A stretch of 64,000 nt of DNA from Burkholderiaceae bacterium (GTDB lineage: Bacteria > Pseudomonadota > Gammaproteobacteria > Burkholderiales > Burkholderiaceae_C): contig JACKLM010000002.1 in assembly GCA_024235895.1 (NCBI GenBank), forward strand, positions 806,001 through 870,000, given 5' to 3'. The position numbers were made by a program, and so were the translations under genes. The notes under the pieces were generated by a model. It was not told where the DNA came from. It worked only from the letters and a program-made list of their open reading frames with translations, and did not search any database. Below are positions 34,236-42,608 of this stretch, in pieces. Each line of letters opens with the position of its first letter. The stretch's first letter is position 1.

Positions 34236-34481
34236 ATGAACGCCGCCCCAACCCCTCTCGACCCCGGCCGCTGCCCGCTATGCGGCGGCGCCAACGGCTG
34301 CGCGATGGCCGCCGGCGATCACGACGCGCCGTGCTGGTGCACGCAGGTCGGCTTCGCGCCCGAGCTGCTCGCGCGCGTGCCCGCCGCGGCACGGGGGCTG
34401 GCGTGCATCTGCCGGCGCTGCGCCGAGGCCGGCGCCGAGGCCGGCGCGGGCGACGCGGCAGCGCCGGACGGCGGCCGATAA
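34236..34481 (+). CDS. Cysteine-rich CWC family protein
   Basis: The 81-residue protein carries the pattern CPLCGGANGCAMA, then CWCTQVGF and a final CICRRCAE, so seven cysteines match the CWC family (named for its Cys-Trp-Cys). The spacing suggests binding of zinc or a similar metal. Function is unknown. It commonly lies in folate or tRNA-modification neighbourhoods of proteobacteria. It precedes the SDR/folB/ttcA cluster by 98 bases and may share its transcript. Confidence 0.85.
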   Translation: MNAAPTPLDPGRCPLCGGANGCAMAAGDHDAPCWCTQVGFAPELLARVPAAARGLACICRRCAEAGAEAGAGDAAAPDGGR

Positions 34482-34579
34482 ACTGTCGCTCGGCAGCGGG
34501 CCGCACGCGGCCGGCCGCACCGGCGCCATCGCGGGCCTGTGCGGCCAACCGCCCTCACCCCCCTCGCACGGATTCCCCC

Positions 34580-35374
34580 ATGTCGCAGACCCCCGACGCC
34601 CGACCCGGCAAGCGCCCGGTCGCGCTCGTCACCGGCGCGGCACAGCGGCTGGGGCGCGCGATCGCTCTGGAGCTGGCCGCCAACGGCTGGGCGGTCGCGG
34701 TGCACTACCGCAGCTCGGCCGAGGCGGCCGCCGCGACCGTCGCCGAGGCGCGCGCGCTCGGCGCTGCGGCCGAGGCCTTTGGTGCCGACCTCGCCGACGA
34801 GGCCGCCTGCGCCGCGCTGCTGCCGGCCGTCGCCGCGCGGTTCGGCGCCGTGCACGCGGTGGTCAACAATGCCTCGCTGTTCGAGTACGACACGGTGGCC
34901 GACTTCGGCCAGGCGGCGATGGAGCGCCACTGGCGCACCAACACCGCCGCGCCTGTCCTGCTCGCGCGTGCGCTGCACGCGCAACTGGGATCCGCCGGCG
35001 GCCGCGGGGCGGTCGTCAACCTGCTCGACCAGAAGCTGTGGAACCCGAACCCCGACTACCTCTCCTACACGCTGAGCAAGGCGGCGCTGGAGGCGGCGAC
35101 GACGCTGCTGGCGCAGGCGCTGGCGCCGGTGCTGCGCGTGGCCGGCGTCGCGCCCGGCGTCACGCTGCTGTCGGGGCCGATGAGCGCGGCCGAGTTCGAG
35201 CGCGCGCACCGGCTGACCCCGCTGCAGCGCTCGTCGACACCCGAGGACATCGCGCGCGCGGTGCGCTTCGTGCTGGAGTCGCCCGCGATCACCGGCACGA
35301 CGCTGCTGGTCGACGGCGGCCAGCACCTGATGCCGCAGCCGCGCGACGTCCTCTTCCTCGCCCAGGACGACTGA
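34580..35374 (+). CDS. Short-chain dehydrogenase, pteridine reductase-like
   Basis: The 264-residue Rossmann-fold oxidoreductase has the NADP-binding loop TGAAQRLGRAIA followed by a basic HYRSS turn that favours NADPH. It keeps NNAS and the catalytic YxxxK in YTLSKAALE. The C-terminal GTTLLVDGGQHL is typical of SDRs. Placement directly before folB (13-base gap) supports a FolM/PTR1-like reduction of dihydropterin or dihydrofolate. A general SDR role cannot be excluded. Confidence 0.87.
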   Translation: MSQTPDARPGKRPVALVTGAAQRLGRAIALELAANGWAVAVHYRSSAEAAAATVAEARALGAAAEAFGADLADEAACAALLPAVAARFGAVHAVVNNASLFEYDTVADFGQAAMERHWRTNTAAPVLLARALHAQLGSAGGRGAVVNLLDQKLWNPNPDYLSYTLSKAALEAATTLLAQALAPVLRVAGVAPGVTLLSGPMSAAEFERAHRLTPLQRSSTPEDIARAVRFVLESPAITGTTLLVDGGQHLMPQPRDVLFLAQDD

Positions 35375-35387
35375 AAGCCCCGACTCC

Positions 35388-35789
35388 ATGCAGACCCTGC
35401 TGCAACACCCCAAGCTGATGGACTGCCGGCGGCTGTTCCTGCGCGACTACGAGGTCTGGATCAATATCGGCGTGCACGACTTCGAGAAGAAGGGCGAGCA
35501 GCGGGTACTGATGAACGTCGACCTGTTCGTCCCGCTGGCGCTGTCGACGCCGACGCACGACAAGCTCGACGAGGTGGTCGACTACGACTTCATCCGCCGC
35601 AGCATCGCCGAGCGCGTCGCGCGCGGCCACATCCACCTGCAGGAGACGCTGGTCGACGACGTGCTGCAGGCGATGCTCGCGCACCCGCGCGTTCGCGCCG
35701 CACGCGTCAGCACCGAGAAACCCGACGTCTACCCCGACTGCGAGGCCGTCGGCGTCGAGGTCTTCGGCATGCGCGAGGAGATGCTGTGA
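35388..35789 (+). CDS. folB: Dihydroneopterin aldolase
   Basis: The 133-residue enzyme cleaves dihydroneopterin to 6-hydroxymethyl-dihydropterin in folate synthesis. Typical features are the start of the fold RLFLRDYEVWINIGVHDFEKKGEQRVLMNVDL, in which the catalytic Glu is in the GVHDFEKKGEQ region, and VDYDFIRRSI and TEKPDVYPDCEAVGVEV near the C-terminus. It is slightly longer than E. coli FolB (122). Its stop overlaps the ttcA GTG by four bases (GTGA). Confidence 0.93.
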   Translation: MQTLLQHPKLMDCRRLFLRDYEVWINIGVHDFEKKGEQRVLMNVDLFVPLALSTPTHDKLDEVVDYDFIRRSIAERVARGHIHLQETLVDDVLQAMLAHPRVRAARVSTEKPDVYPDCEAVGVEVFGMREEML

Positions 35790-36784
35790 CGCCCGCCGCC
35801 CTGCCGCTGGACATCGACGACACCACCGTGCGCGTCGCGGCCCGTACCGCCCCCGGTGAGGCCGACGACGGCGGCCGCCGCGCCGACCCGCGCAAGGCCG
35901 CGTTCGAGGCCAACAAGCTGCGCAAGCGGCTGCAGCGCCAGGTCGGGCAGGCGATCGCCGACTACGCGATGATCGAGGAGGGCGACCGGGTCATGGTCTG
36001 CCTGTCCGGCGGCAAGGACAGCCACGCGCTGCTCGACGTCCTGCTGGCGCTGCGCGCGCGCGCGCCGGTGCGCTTCGACCTCGTCGCCGTCAACCTCGAC
36101 CAGAAGCAGCCGGGCTTCCCGGCCGAGGTGCTGCCCGAATACCTGCGCGGCCTGGGCGTGCCGTTCCGGATCGAGAACCAGGACACCTACAGCATCGTCA
36201 AACGCCTCGTGCCCGAGGGGCAGACGATGTGCAGCCTGTGCTCGCGGCTGCGGCGCGGCATCCTGTACCGCGTGGCGAGCGAGCTGGGCGCCACCAAGAT
36301 CGCGCTCGGCCACCACCGTGACGACATCGTCGTCACGCTGCTGATGAACATGTTCTTCGGCGGGCGGCTGAAGGGCATGCCGCCCAAGCTGGTCAGCGAC
36401 GACGGCCGCCATGTCGTGATCCGCCCGCTGGCCTATGTCGCCGAGACCGATCTGGAGCGCTGGGCCGACCTGCGCCGGTTCCCGATCATCCCGTGCAGCC
36501 TGTGCGGCAGCCAGGACAACCTGCAGCGCGTCCAGGTCAAGGCCATGCTGCGCGAGTGGGAGCGGCAGCACCCCGGCCGCAGCGACAGCATGCTGCGCGC
36601 GATGTCGCATGTCGTGCCCTCGCACCTGATGGACCACGCGCTGTACCCTTTCCGCAGCGTGCGCGCCACCGGGGTGGCCGACCCGCTGGGCGACCGCGCC
36701 TTCGACCCCGACGACGCGCCCGGCACCGCCGCCGCGCCGGCTCCGCAGGCCCCACCCTGGACGACGATGGAGGACGACGCATGA
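35786..36784 (+). CDS. ttcA: tRNA 2-thiocytidine(32) synthetase TtcA
   Basis: The 332-residue iron-sulfur enzyme thiolates C32 in some tRNAs. It has the PP-loop ATPase motif SGGKDSHALL (near residue 75) and the CxxC pair in CSLCSRLRRGIL, together with a further Cys in IIPCSLCGSQ. HHRDDIVVTLLMNMFFGG and PKLVSDDGRHVVIRPLAYV confirm the family. The first 40 residues are variable. Start is GTG, overlapping folB; the stop overlaps the following lipoprotein ATG, so folB-ttcA-lipoprotein form one coupled unit. Confidence 0.96.
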   Translation: MTPAALPLDIDDTTVRVAARTAPGEADDGGRRADPRKAAFEANKLRKRLQRQVGQAIADYAMIEEGDRVMVCLSGGKDSHALLDVLLALRARAPVRFDLVAVNLDQKQPGFPAEVLPEYLRGLGVPFRIENQDTYSIVKRLVPEGQTMCSLCSRLRRGILYRVASELGATKIALGHHRDDIVVTLLMNMFFGGRLKGMPPKLVSDDGRHVVIRPLAYVAETDLERWADLRRFPIIPCSLCGSQDNLQRVQVKAMLREWERQHPGRSDSMLRAMSHVVPSHLMDHALYPFRSVRATGVADPLGDRAFDPDDAPGTAAAPAPQAPPWTTMEDDA

Positions 36785-37389
36785 CAAAGCCACGACGTCG
36801 AACGATGCTCGCCGCCGCGATGGCGGCGGCGCTCGCGGCCACGCTGCTCGCCGGCTGCGCCGCACTCAACACGATGCCGGCCGAGATCTCGACCTGGGGC
36901 GACTGGCCGGCCGACCGCAAGCCCGGCCGCTATGCCTTCGACCGCCTGCCGTCGCAGGCGGCGCAGCCCGAGGCGGCGGCGCGGCTCGAGGACGCGGCGC
37001 GCGCGGCGCTGGAGGCCGCGGGCTTCAGCGCCGCGGCGCCGGGCGACAAGCCCGACGTGCTGGTCCAGGTCGCGGCGCGCAACTCGCGCGCCGACCTCGA
37101 CATCTGGGCCGACCCGCTGTGGTGGCGCGGCGGCTGGATGCCGGGCCGGCGGGTCTGGGTCGAGCCGCTGTGGTGGCCCGAGCTGCACGCGCGCACGCGC
37201 TACGAGCGCGAGGTCGCGCTGCTGCTGCGCGACGCCGAGTCGGGCAAGCCGCTGTACGAGGCGCGCGCGAGCAACGAGGGCGCGAATGCCGGCGGCAGTG
37301 CGCTGCAGCAGGCGCTGTTCCGTGCCGCGCTGGCGGACTTCCCGCGCACCGGGCCCAATCCGCGCCAGGTGACGGTCACGCTGCCCTGA
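36781..37389 (+). CDS. DUF4136 family lipoprotein
   Basis: The 202-residue protein starts with a signal peptide ending TLLAGCAAL (lipobox LAGC). The mature region fits DUF4136: PGRYAFDRLPS near the N-terminus, a repeated Trp-rich stretch (DPLWWRGGW and EPLWWPE), and RYEREVALLLRDAESGKPLYEARA. Members are predicted periplasmic, outer-membrane-anchored lipoproteins of unknown role. Its ATG overlaps the ttcA stop. Confidence 0.85.
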   Translation: MTKPRRRTMLAAAMAAALAATLLAGCAALNTMPAEISTWGDWPADRKPGRYAFDRLPSQAAQPEAAARLEDAARAALEAAGFSAAAPGDKPDVLVQVAARNSRADLDIWADPLWWRGGWMPGRRVWVEPLWWPELHARTRYEREVALLLRDAESGKPLYEARASNEGANAGGSALQQALFRAALADFPRTGPNPRQVTVTLP

Positions 37390-37429
37390 GTGGCGGTGGC
37401 GCGCGCAGGCGCCGCAACGACGATCGCGA

Positions 37430-38308
37430 TCAGTTCGCCGCTGCCGCCGCCAGCGCGGACAGGTCCTGCTCGTAGGACAGCAGACGCTGGCGCAGCCGTT
37501 CGCGCTGCGCCGGCGACGTGCTGTTGTGCAGCCGCGCCCAGGCCTCGCAGCCGTCGCGGTACCAGGCGCGGCGCCAGCCCTGGCGCGGGTCGGTCGCCTC
37601 GAAGGTCGATGCCACGAGTGCGGCGAGCGCCTCCCGGCGCTCGCTCGCCGCCAGCGCCTGTGCGCGCTTCAGTGCCTCGACCAGCTCGGCCTGCTGGCGC
37701 TCGCGCTCGTCCAGCCAGCGCGCCGCATCGACGGGCGAGCGCGCGACGGAGTCCGCCAGCAGCGCGCGCTGGCGGGCATCGAGGCGGCCATACAGGTCCT
37801 CGGCCTGCTTCAGCGCCCGCTCCAGCGCCGCCGCGCGGCGCTCGGCCGGGTCCGGCTGCAGCCGCTCGGCGCGCAGCTTGGCCAGGCGCTCGGCCTGGCG
37901 CGCCTGCAGGTGCGCCCACTGGGCGTCGGTGATCGCCGGCAGCAGCTCGGACGCCGCGGGCAGCGCGGCGTCCAGCGCGCGGCGCGACCATGCGCGCGTC
38001 TCGTCGACCAGCGCGCAGACCGCGTCGGCGTCGACCTCGCCGGCGGCGCGCTCGCGCCAGCGCCCCATGCGCTCGGCATAGACCGGCAGCTCGCTCGCGC
38101 GGTGCCATTCGAACCATCGCTGCAGCGCCGGCTCCAGCGCCGCCTCCTGCTGGCGGTCCAGATCCAGCCAGCGGTCCAGCCACAGGCCCGCGAGCGACGG
38201 CCCGTTGTCATAGGCCACACGCACCGCGCTGCACGCCGCGAGCGCGAGCAGCGCGCTGCCGATAATCAGCCACCTCCCGAGTCGAACCCAAGAGTCTGGA
38301 AAGAACAT
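37430..38308 (-). CDS. DUF6279 family lipoprotein
   Basis: The 292-residue protein has a signal peptide with lipobox LAACSAVRVAYDNGP; the motif after the lipidated Cys and LWLDRWLDLDRQQ are typical of DUF6279. The mature part is almost entirely alpha-helical and rich in Ala, Arg and Glu (likely long helices or coiled coil). Role unknown, probably at the periplasmic face of the outer membrane. ATGs at 38308 and 38314 are both possible; the latter overlaps the glmU start codon on the opposite strand. There is thus no free intergenic DNA between the two genes. Confidence 0.83.
   Translation of the reverse strand: MFFPDSWVRLGRWLIIGSALLALAACSAVRVAYDNGPSLAGLWLDRWLDLDRQQEAALEPALQRWFEWHRASELPVYAERMGRWRERAAGEVDADAVCALVDETRAWSRRALDAALPAASELLPAITDAQWAHLQARQAERLAKLRAERLQPDPAERRAAALERALKQAEDLYGRLDARQRALLADSVARSPVDAARWLDERERQQAELVEALKRAQALAASERREALAALVASTFEATDPRQGWRRAWYRDGCEAWARLHNSTSPAQRERLRQRLLSYEQDLSALAAAAAN
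38261..38266 (+). promoter_or_regulatory. Candidate -10 box of glmU inside the divergent lipoprotein gene
   Basis: GATAAT lies 46 bases before the glmU ATG, within the signal-peptide codons of the minus-strand lipoprotein. A ribosome site GGAAAG precedes the ATG by about 10 bases, so a short leader is expected. Confidence 0.4.
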
Positions 38309-38312
38309 CCGC

Positions 38313-39701
38313 ATGGCTGTCAATATCGTCGTCATGGCCGCCGGCAAGGGTACACGGATGAAGTCCACCCTGCCGAAGGTGCTGCATCGCCTGGCCGGCC
38401 GGCCCTTGCTGCAGCATGTCCTCGATGCCGCGGGCGCGCTCGGCGCCACGCACGCCGGTGCCAACATGGTGCTGATCGTCGGCCATGGCGCCGAGGTGGT
38501 CGAGTCCGCCGTCGCCGGCCAGCGCGTGCGCTGCGTGCGCCAGGAGCCGCAGCTCGGCACCGGCCACGCGGTGCAGCAGGCGCTGCCGGCGCTCGACGAC
38601 CGGCACGCGACGACGCTGATCCTCAACGGCGACGTGCCGCTGATCCGCCCCGCGACCGCCGCCGCGCTGGTCGACGCCTGCGGCGGCGAGCGGCTGGCGC
38701 TGCTTACGGTCGAGCTGGCCGACCCGAGCGGCTACGGCCGCATCGTGCGCGACGCCGGCGGCCAGCGCGTGCTCGGCATCGTCGAGCACAAGGATGCGAG
38801 CGCAGGCGAGCGCGCGATCCGCGAGGTCTACACCGGCATGATGGCCGCGCCGACGGCGGCGCTGCGGCGCTGGGTCGCGGCGCTGAGGAACGACAACGCG
38901 CAGCGCGAGTACTACCTGACCGACATCGTCGCGATGGCGGTGGCCGAGGGGGTGCCGGTGGTCGCGCAGCCGGTGGCCGACGAGACCGAGGTGCTGGGCG
39001 TCAACAGCCCGCTGCAGCTCGCCGAACTCGAGCGGCGCCTGCAGCGCCTGCAGGCCGAGGCGCTGATGGACGCCGGCGTGCGGCTGGCGGACCCGGCGCG
39101 GTTCGACCTGCGCGGCACGCTGCACTGCGGGCCGGACGTCGAGATCGACGTCGGTGTCGTCTTCGAGGGCACGGTGACCCTGGGCGCCGGGGTGCGCATC
39201 GGCGCGCACTGCGTGATCCGCGACGCCGACATCGCCGCCGGGGCGGTGATCCACCCCTTCTGCCACGTCGAAGGCGCGGCAGTCGGCCCGGGCGCGCTGG
39301 TCGGCCCGTATGCGCGGCTGCGGCCAGGCGCGGAGCTGGGCGCCGAGGTCCACATCGGCAACTTCGTCGAGGTCAAGAACAGCCGGCTGGCCGACGGCGC
39401 GAAGGCGAATCACCTGGCCTACCTGGGCGACGCGACGGTCGGCGCGCGCGTCAACGTCGGCGCCGGCAGCATCACCGCCAACTACGACGGCGCCAACAAG
39501 CACCGCACCGCGATCGGCGACGATGTGCATATCGGCAGCAATTGCGTGCTGGTGGCGCCGGTGACGGTCGGCGCCGGCGCGACGGTGGGCGGCGGGTCGA
39601 CGATCACCGACGATGTCCCCGCCGGGACGCTGGCGGTGGCGCGCGGCAGGCAGCGGGTGATCGAGGGCTGGAAGCGGCCGGTGAAGGCGAAGAAGAGTTG
39701 A
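38313..39701 (+). CDS. glmU: Bifunctional GlmU (glucosamine-1-phosphate acetyltransferase / GlcNAc-1-phosphate uridylyltransferase)
   Basis: The 462-residue enzyme makes UDP-GlcNAc for peptidoglycan and lipopolysaccharide. The N-terminal uridylyltransferase domain (1-230) has VVMAAGKGTRMKSTLPKVLH, QLGTGHAVQQALP and NGDVPLI. The C-terminal left-handed beta-helix acetyltransferase domain (about 250-462) has hexapeptide repeats, VGPYARLRPGAELG and the catalytic-site region HIGNFVEVKNS with GAGSITANYDGANKH. Full length for the family. glmS, often next to it, is not in the window. Confidence 0.98.
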   Translation: MAVNIVVMAAGKGTRMKSTLPKVLHRLAGRPLLQHVLDAAGALGATHAGANMVLIVGHGAEVVESAVAGQRVRCVRQEPQLGTGHAVQQALPALDDRHATTLILNGDVPLIRPATAAALVDACGGERLALLTVELADPSGYGRIVRDAGGQRVLGIVEHKDASAGERAIREVYTGMMAAPTAALRRWVAALRNDNAQREYYLTDIVAMAVAEGVPVVAQPVADETEVLGVNSPLQLAELERRLQRLQAEALMDAGVRLADPARFDLRGTLHCGPDVEIDVGVVFEGTVTLGAGVRIGAHCVIRDADIAAGAVIHPFCHVEGAAVGPGALVGPYARLRPGAELGAEVHIGNFVEVKNSRLADGAKANHLAYLGDATVGARVNVGAGSITANYDGANKHRTAIGDDVHIGSNCVLVAPVTVGAGATVGGGSTITDDVPAGTLAVARGRQRVIEGWKRPVKAKKS

Positions 39702-39753
39702 CCCCACCTTGCTTGCTGGCGAACCTAGAATGGTCCTCGCTCGCTTCGAACCC

Positions 39754-40332
39754 ATGGGCCTGATCGACCACCCCGACCTGCTGCGCCGGCACCGGCTGAC
39801 GGTGGCGCAGTACCACCGCATGGGCGAGGTCGGCGTGCTCGCGCCCGGGGCGCGCGTCGAGCTGGTCGAGGGGGAGGTGGTCGAGATGGCGCCGATCGGG
39901 TCGCGGCATGCCGCGGCGGTCAACAGGCTCAATCGCATGCTCTCGGCCGCCGTCGGCGAGGCCGCGCTGGTCGCCGTGCAGAATCCGTTGCGCCTGGACG
40001 ACCACTCCGAGCCGCAGCCCGACCTGATGCTGCTGGCGCCGCGCGAGGACTTCTACGCCGCCGCGCACCCGCGTCCTGCCGACGTGCTGCTGCTGGTCGA
40101 GGTCGCCGACACGACCTCGCGCTACGACCGCGAGGTCAAGCTGCCTCTGTACGCACGCCACGGCGTGGCCGAGGTCTGGCTGGTCGACCTCGACGAGGGC
40201 CTGGTGCACCTGCTGCGCGAGCCGCGCGACGGGCGCTATACGCAGATCCAGGTCAGCGCCACCCCCGGCGTCGTCGCACCGCAGGCGCTGCCGGCGGCGG
40301 CGGTCGACCTGTCGCTGCTGCTGGCGCGCTGA
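39754..40332 (+). CDS. Uma2 family (DUF820) restriction-like endonuclease
   Basis: The roughly 192-residue protein has the PD-(D/E)xK-like fold of the Uma2 family: RLTVAQYHRMGE, ARVELVEGEVVEMAPIG, EPQPDLMLLAP (metal-binding Asp) and LLLVEVADTTSRYDREVKLPLYARHGVAEVWLVD, where Glu and Lys complete the active site. The family is abundant in cyanobacteria and scattered in other bacteria; biological role unknown, possibly linked to mobile DNA. ATG 39754 was chosen because an earlier ATG (39730) overlaps a TAGAAT hexamer that could be the -10 box. The stop codon sits in the loop of a hairpin (40317-40348). Confidence 0.85.
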   Translation: MGLIDHPDLLRRHRLTVAQYHRMGEVGVLAPGARVELVEGEVVEMAPIGSRHAAAVNRLNRMLSAAVGEAALVAVQNPLRLDDHSEPQPDLMLLAPREDFYAAAHPRPADVLLLVEVADTTSRYDREVKLPLYARHGVAEVWLVDLDEGLVHLLREPRDGRYTQIQVSATPGVVAPQALPAAAVDLSLLLAR

Positions 40333-40348
40333 CGCGCGCGCCAGCAGC
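40317..40348. terminator. Hairpin at converging ends of Uma2 and UDG genes
   Basis: Perfect 13-base arms (40317-40329 and 40336-40348) with the loop TGACGC, which contains the Uma2 stop codon. A strong, symmetric stem between converging genes suggests a bidirectional terminator, though a T run is lacking. Confidence 0.6.
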
Positions 40349-40379
40349 GCGCCGCTGTCGGCGGAAAGCCTCGGCGCGC

Positions 40380-41276
40380 TCAACCCCCGCCGGCCGACTC
40401 CATCGTCTGCGCCGCCAGGCACAGGTCCTGCCACGCGCGCGCCTTGTCGGGCAGGTTGCGCAGCAGGTAGGCCGGGTGGTAGGTCACGACCAGCGGCACC
40501 CCCTGGTAGGCGTGCACCCGCCCGCGCAGGCGGCCGATCGCCTCGCTGCTGCGCAGCAGCTGCTGCACCGCGAAGCGGCCCATCGCGACGATGATGCGCG
40601 GCCGCACGAGCGCGATCTGGCGCTGCAGGAAGGGCTCGCAGCAGGCGAGCTCCTGCGGCGTCGGGTTGCGGTTGCCCGGGGGACGGCACTTCAGCGTGTT
40701 GGCGATGTAGACGCGCCGCGCCGGGTCGGCCACCGACGCGTCGCGCGTCAAGTCGAGTGCTGCCAGCATCTGGTCGAGCAGCCGCCCGGCCGGGCCGACG
40801 AAGGGCGCGCCCTGGCGGTCCTCCTGCTCGCCGGGGGCTTCGCCGACGACCATCCAGCGCGCATCCGCGGCGCCGACGCCGAAGACCGTCTGCCGCCGCG
40901 TCTCGCACAGTGCGCAGGCGTGGCAGGCGGCGACTTCGTCGCGCAGCGCCGGCCAGTCCAGCGTGGCGATGCGCGCGGCGCGGGCGGCGGAATCGACGTC
41001 ACCGTCCTCGGATGTCACCCCCGCGGATTGCGCCGCGGCAGCGGTGGGCGGCACCTGTCGCGCCGCAGCGGGCGACGGTGGGACAGGTCGCGCCGCGGCG
41101 CCCGCGCGTGGCACGGGCAACGCCTGTGCCGGATCGGCGTCGGCCGTCATGGGCGTGTGTGCCGCGGGTCGCTCGCAGGCATCGCCCGCATCGGCCGCCC
41201 CTTCGGGCTGCGGCGCGCTCCACACGCGCAGCCCCATCGCGCGCAGCATCGCGTGCTGCCGTTCAGTCCAGGCCAT
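40380..41276 (-). CDS. Uracil-DNA glycosylase, family 4-like (Fe-S)
   Basis: The roughly 298-residue protein has a variable Ala/Pro-rich N-terminal region (about 25-110) and a UDG domain (about 115-290). Family-4 features include four cysteines positioned for a [4Fe-4S] cluster (CHACALC, LKCRPPG and ACCEPFL), the catalytic-site motif GEAPGEQEDRQGAPFVGPAGRLLDQML, and the C-terminal motif VVTYHPAYLLR. It would remove uracil from deaminated DNA. It overlaps rimI by 14 bases; ATG 41285 is an alternative start. It is part of the tsaB-rimI-UDG group. Confidence 0.92.
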   Translation of the reverse strand: MAWTERQHAMLRAMGLRVWSAPQPEGAADAGDACERPAAHTPMTADADPAQALPVPRAGAAARPVPPSPAAARQVPPTAAAAQSAGVTSEDGDVDSAARAARIATLDWPALRDEVAACHACALCETRRQTVFGVGAADARWMVVGEAPGEQEDRQGAPFVGPAGRLLDQMLAALDLTRDASVADPARRVYIANTLKCRPPGNRNPTPQELACCEPFLQRQIALVRPRIIVAMGRFAVQQLLRSSEAIGRLRGRVHAYQGVPLVVTYHPAYLLRNLPDKARAWQDLCLAAQTMESAGGG

Positions 41277-41841
41277 GCGGGTCATCCGTCTCGGCTGGTG
41301 CGCGAGCCCGCGCGGCGGGTGCCGCCGCCACCGTGCCGGCCGCCGGGGCCGCGGCGAGACCGGCACGGCCGCCAGCCAGCTGCAACCGCATCACGACCGC
41401 ATCCTCGCGCCGGCCATGCGGCGCCGGGTAGTACGCGCGTCGCAGTCCGACCTCCTCGAAGCCGCGCGCCGCATACAGACGGCGCGCGCGCTCGTTGCTC
41501 GGCCGCACCTCGAGCCACAGCGACGCCATGCCGTGCGTCGAGGCCTCGGCCTGCAGCGCATCGAGCAGCGCGCGCGCATGGCCGCGCCGCTGGTGCGGCG
41601 GGGCCACGGTCAGGTTCAGCAGGTGCATCTCGTCGACCGCCTGCATCGCCACCGCGTAGCCGACCAGTTCCCCGGCGTCGTCGCGCCACAGCGCGGTCCA
41701 GTGGCCGGCGGCGAGCGAGTCGAGGAAGTGGCTGCGCCGCCACGGGAAGGCGTAGGCGCAGGCCTCGATCGCGAGCACGGCGTCGAGGTCGGACTCGGTG
41801 ATCGGCCCGGCGACCCGGGCCGTGCCCGACTGCGGCCCCAT
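41263..41841 (-). CDS. rimI: Ribosomal protein S18-alanine N-acetyltransferase
   Basis: The 192-residue GNAT enzyme has IEACAYAFPWRRSHF, the RimI-type N-terminus; NLTVAPPHQRRGHARALLDAL, the acetyl-CoA loop; and LEVRPSNERARRLYAARGFEEVGLRRAYYP. RimI acetylates the N-terminus of S18. A non-conserved 40-residue Ala/Arg-rich tail follows the domain. Placement directly after tsaB is the usual pairing. ATG 41841 is preferred over a GTG at 41850. Confidence 0.93.
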   Translation of the reverse strand: MGPQSGTARVAGPITESDLDAVLAIEACAYAFPWRRSHFLDSLAAGHWTALWRDDAGELVGYAVAMQAVDEMHLLNLTVAPPHQRRGHARALLDALQAEASTHGMASLWLEVRPSNERARRLYAARGFEEVGLRRAYYPAPHGRREDAVVMRLQLAGGRAGLAAAPAAGTVAAAPAARARAPAETDDPHGLD

Positions 41842-41856
41842 GGCTGCCACGGCCCC

Positions 41857-42585
41857 TCACGCGCCGGCGCGCTCGGCCCGCCGCTGCGCGCGCTCGGCGG
41901 TCGTCAGCGCGACCTTGTCGCGCAGGTAGACCGGCAGCGCGTCGGCCGGATCGCGCCGCGCACCGGCGTCCCAGGCCTGGCGCGCGCATCGCAGCAGCGC
42001 AGCCGCACGGTCGGTCTGCGCCGGGTGCAGCGCCGCCGCGCCGACGGGCAGCCGGTCGCCGAAGGCCTCCAGGGCCGACCCGGCGACCCGGGAGGGCGGC
42101 TCGGCCTGCCAGCGTGCGGCCAGCGCGGGCAGCGTGTACAGCGCCGGCTTCGCGACCGCCACCCACTGCGCGCCCTGGCGCCGGTAGGCGGCGGCGTAGA
42201 CCTCGTCCATGCGCGCATCCATCGCGACCCAGACCGTCCCCTCGCGCCAGGGCGCGTCCTCGGCGACGACAGCCAGGCTGTCGACCGCGAGCACCGGCCG
42301 CGCGAGGCCGAACGCCAGCCCCTGCGCCACCGCGCAGGAGGTCCGCAGGCCCGTGAACGCGCCCGGGCCGGCGCCGAAGGCCACGGCGTCGACCTCGGCC
42401 AGCGCCAGCCCGGCCTGCGCCAGCACGGCGTGGACCTCGCGCAGCAGCGTCGCCGACGCCGCCGCGCCGCCCGCACCCGTCCACGCGACCTCGCCGGCCG
42501 GCCCGCAGGCAGCCACGGCCATGCGTTCGGTCGAGGTGTCGAAGGCGATCAGCGCGGGGTTCGCAGGGTAGGTTGCGGCGGCCAC
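41857..42585 (-). CDS. tsaB: tRNA threonylcarbamoyladenosine biosynthesis protein TsaB
   Basis: The 242-residue ASKHA-fold protein is the TsaD partner needed for t6A37 modification of ANN-decoding tRNAs. It starts with ALIAFDTSTERMAVA and has LAEVDAVAFGAGPGAFTGLRTSCAVAQGLAFG, the most conserved region. The C-terminal third is variable, as normal. GTG is the start at 42585. It is the first gene of tsaB-rimI-UDG and is divergent from the PBP4-type peptidase gene. The other t6A gene in the window, sua5, is at 45343. Confidence 0.95.
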   Translation of the reverse strand: MAAATYPANPALIAFDTSTERMAVAACGPAGEVAWTGAGGAAASATLLREVHAVLAQAGLALAEVDAVAFGAGPGAFTGLRTSCAVAQGLAFGLARPVLAVDSLAVVAEDAPWREGTVWVAMDARMDEVYAAAYRRQGAQWVAVAKPALYTLPALAARWQAEPPSRVAGSALEAFGDRLPVGAAALHPAQTDRAAALLRCARQAWDAGARRDPADALPVYLRDKVALTTAERAQRRAERAGA

Positions 42586-42608
42586 CGGCGCAGTTTAGCC
42601 GTGCGATC

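Noticed and set aside
39709..39753. TTG 39709 or ATG 39730 as start of the Uma2 gene
   Set aside because: ATG 39730 overlaps a likely -10 hexamer and neither has a ribosome site; the conserved sequence begins after ATG 39754.
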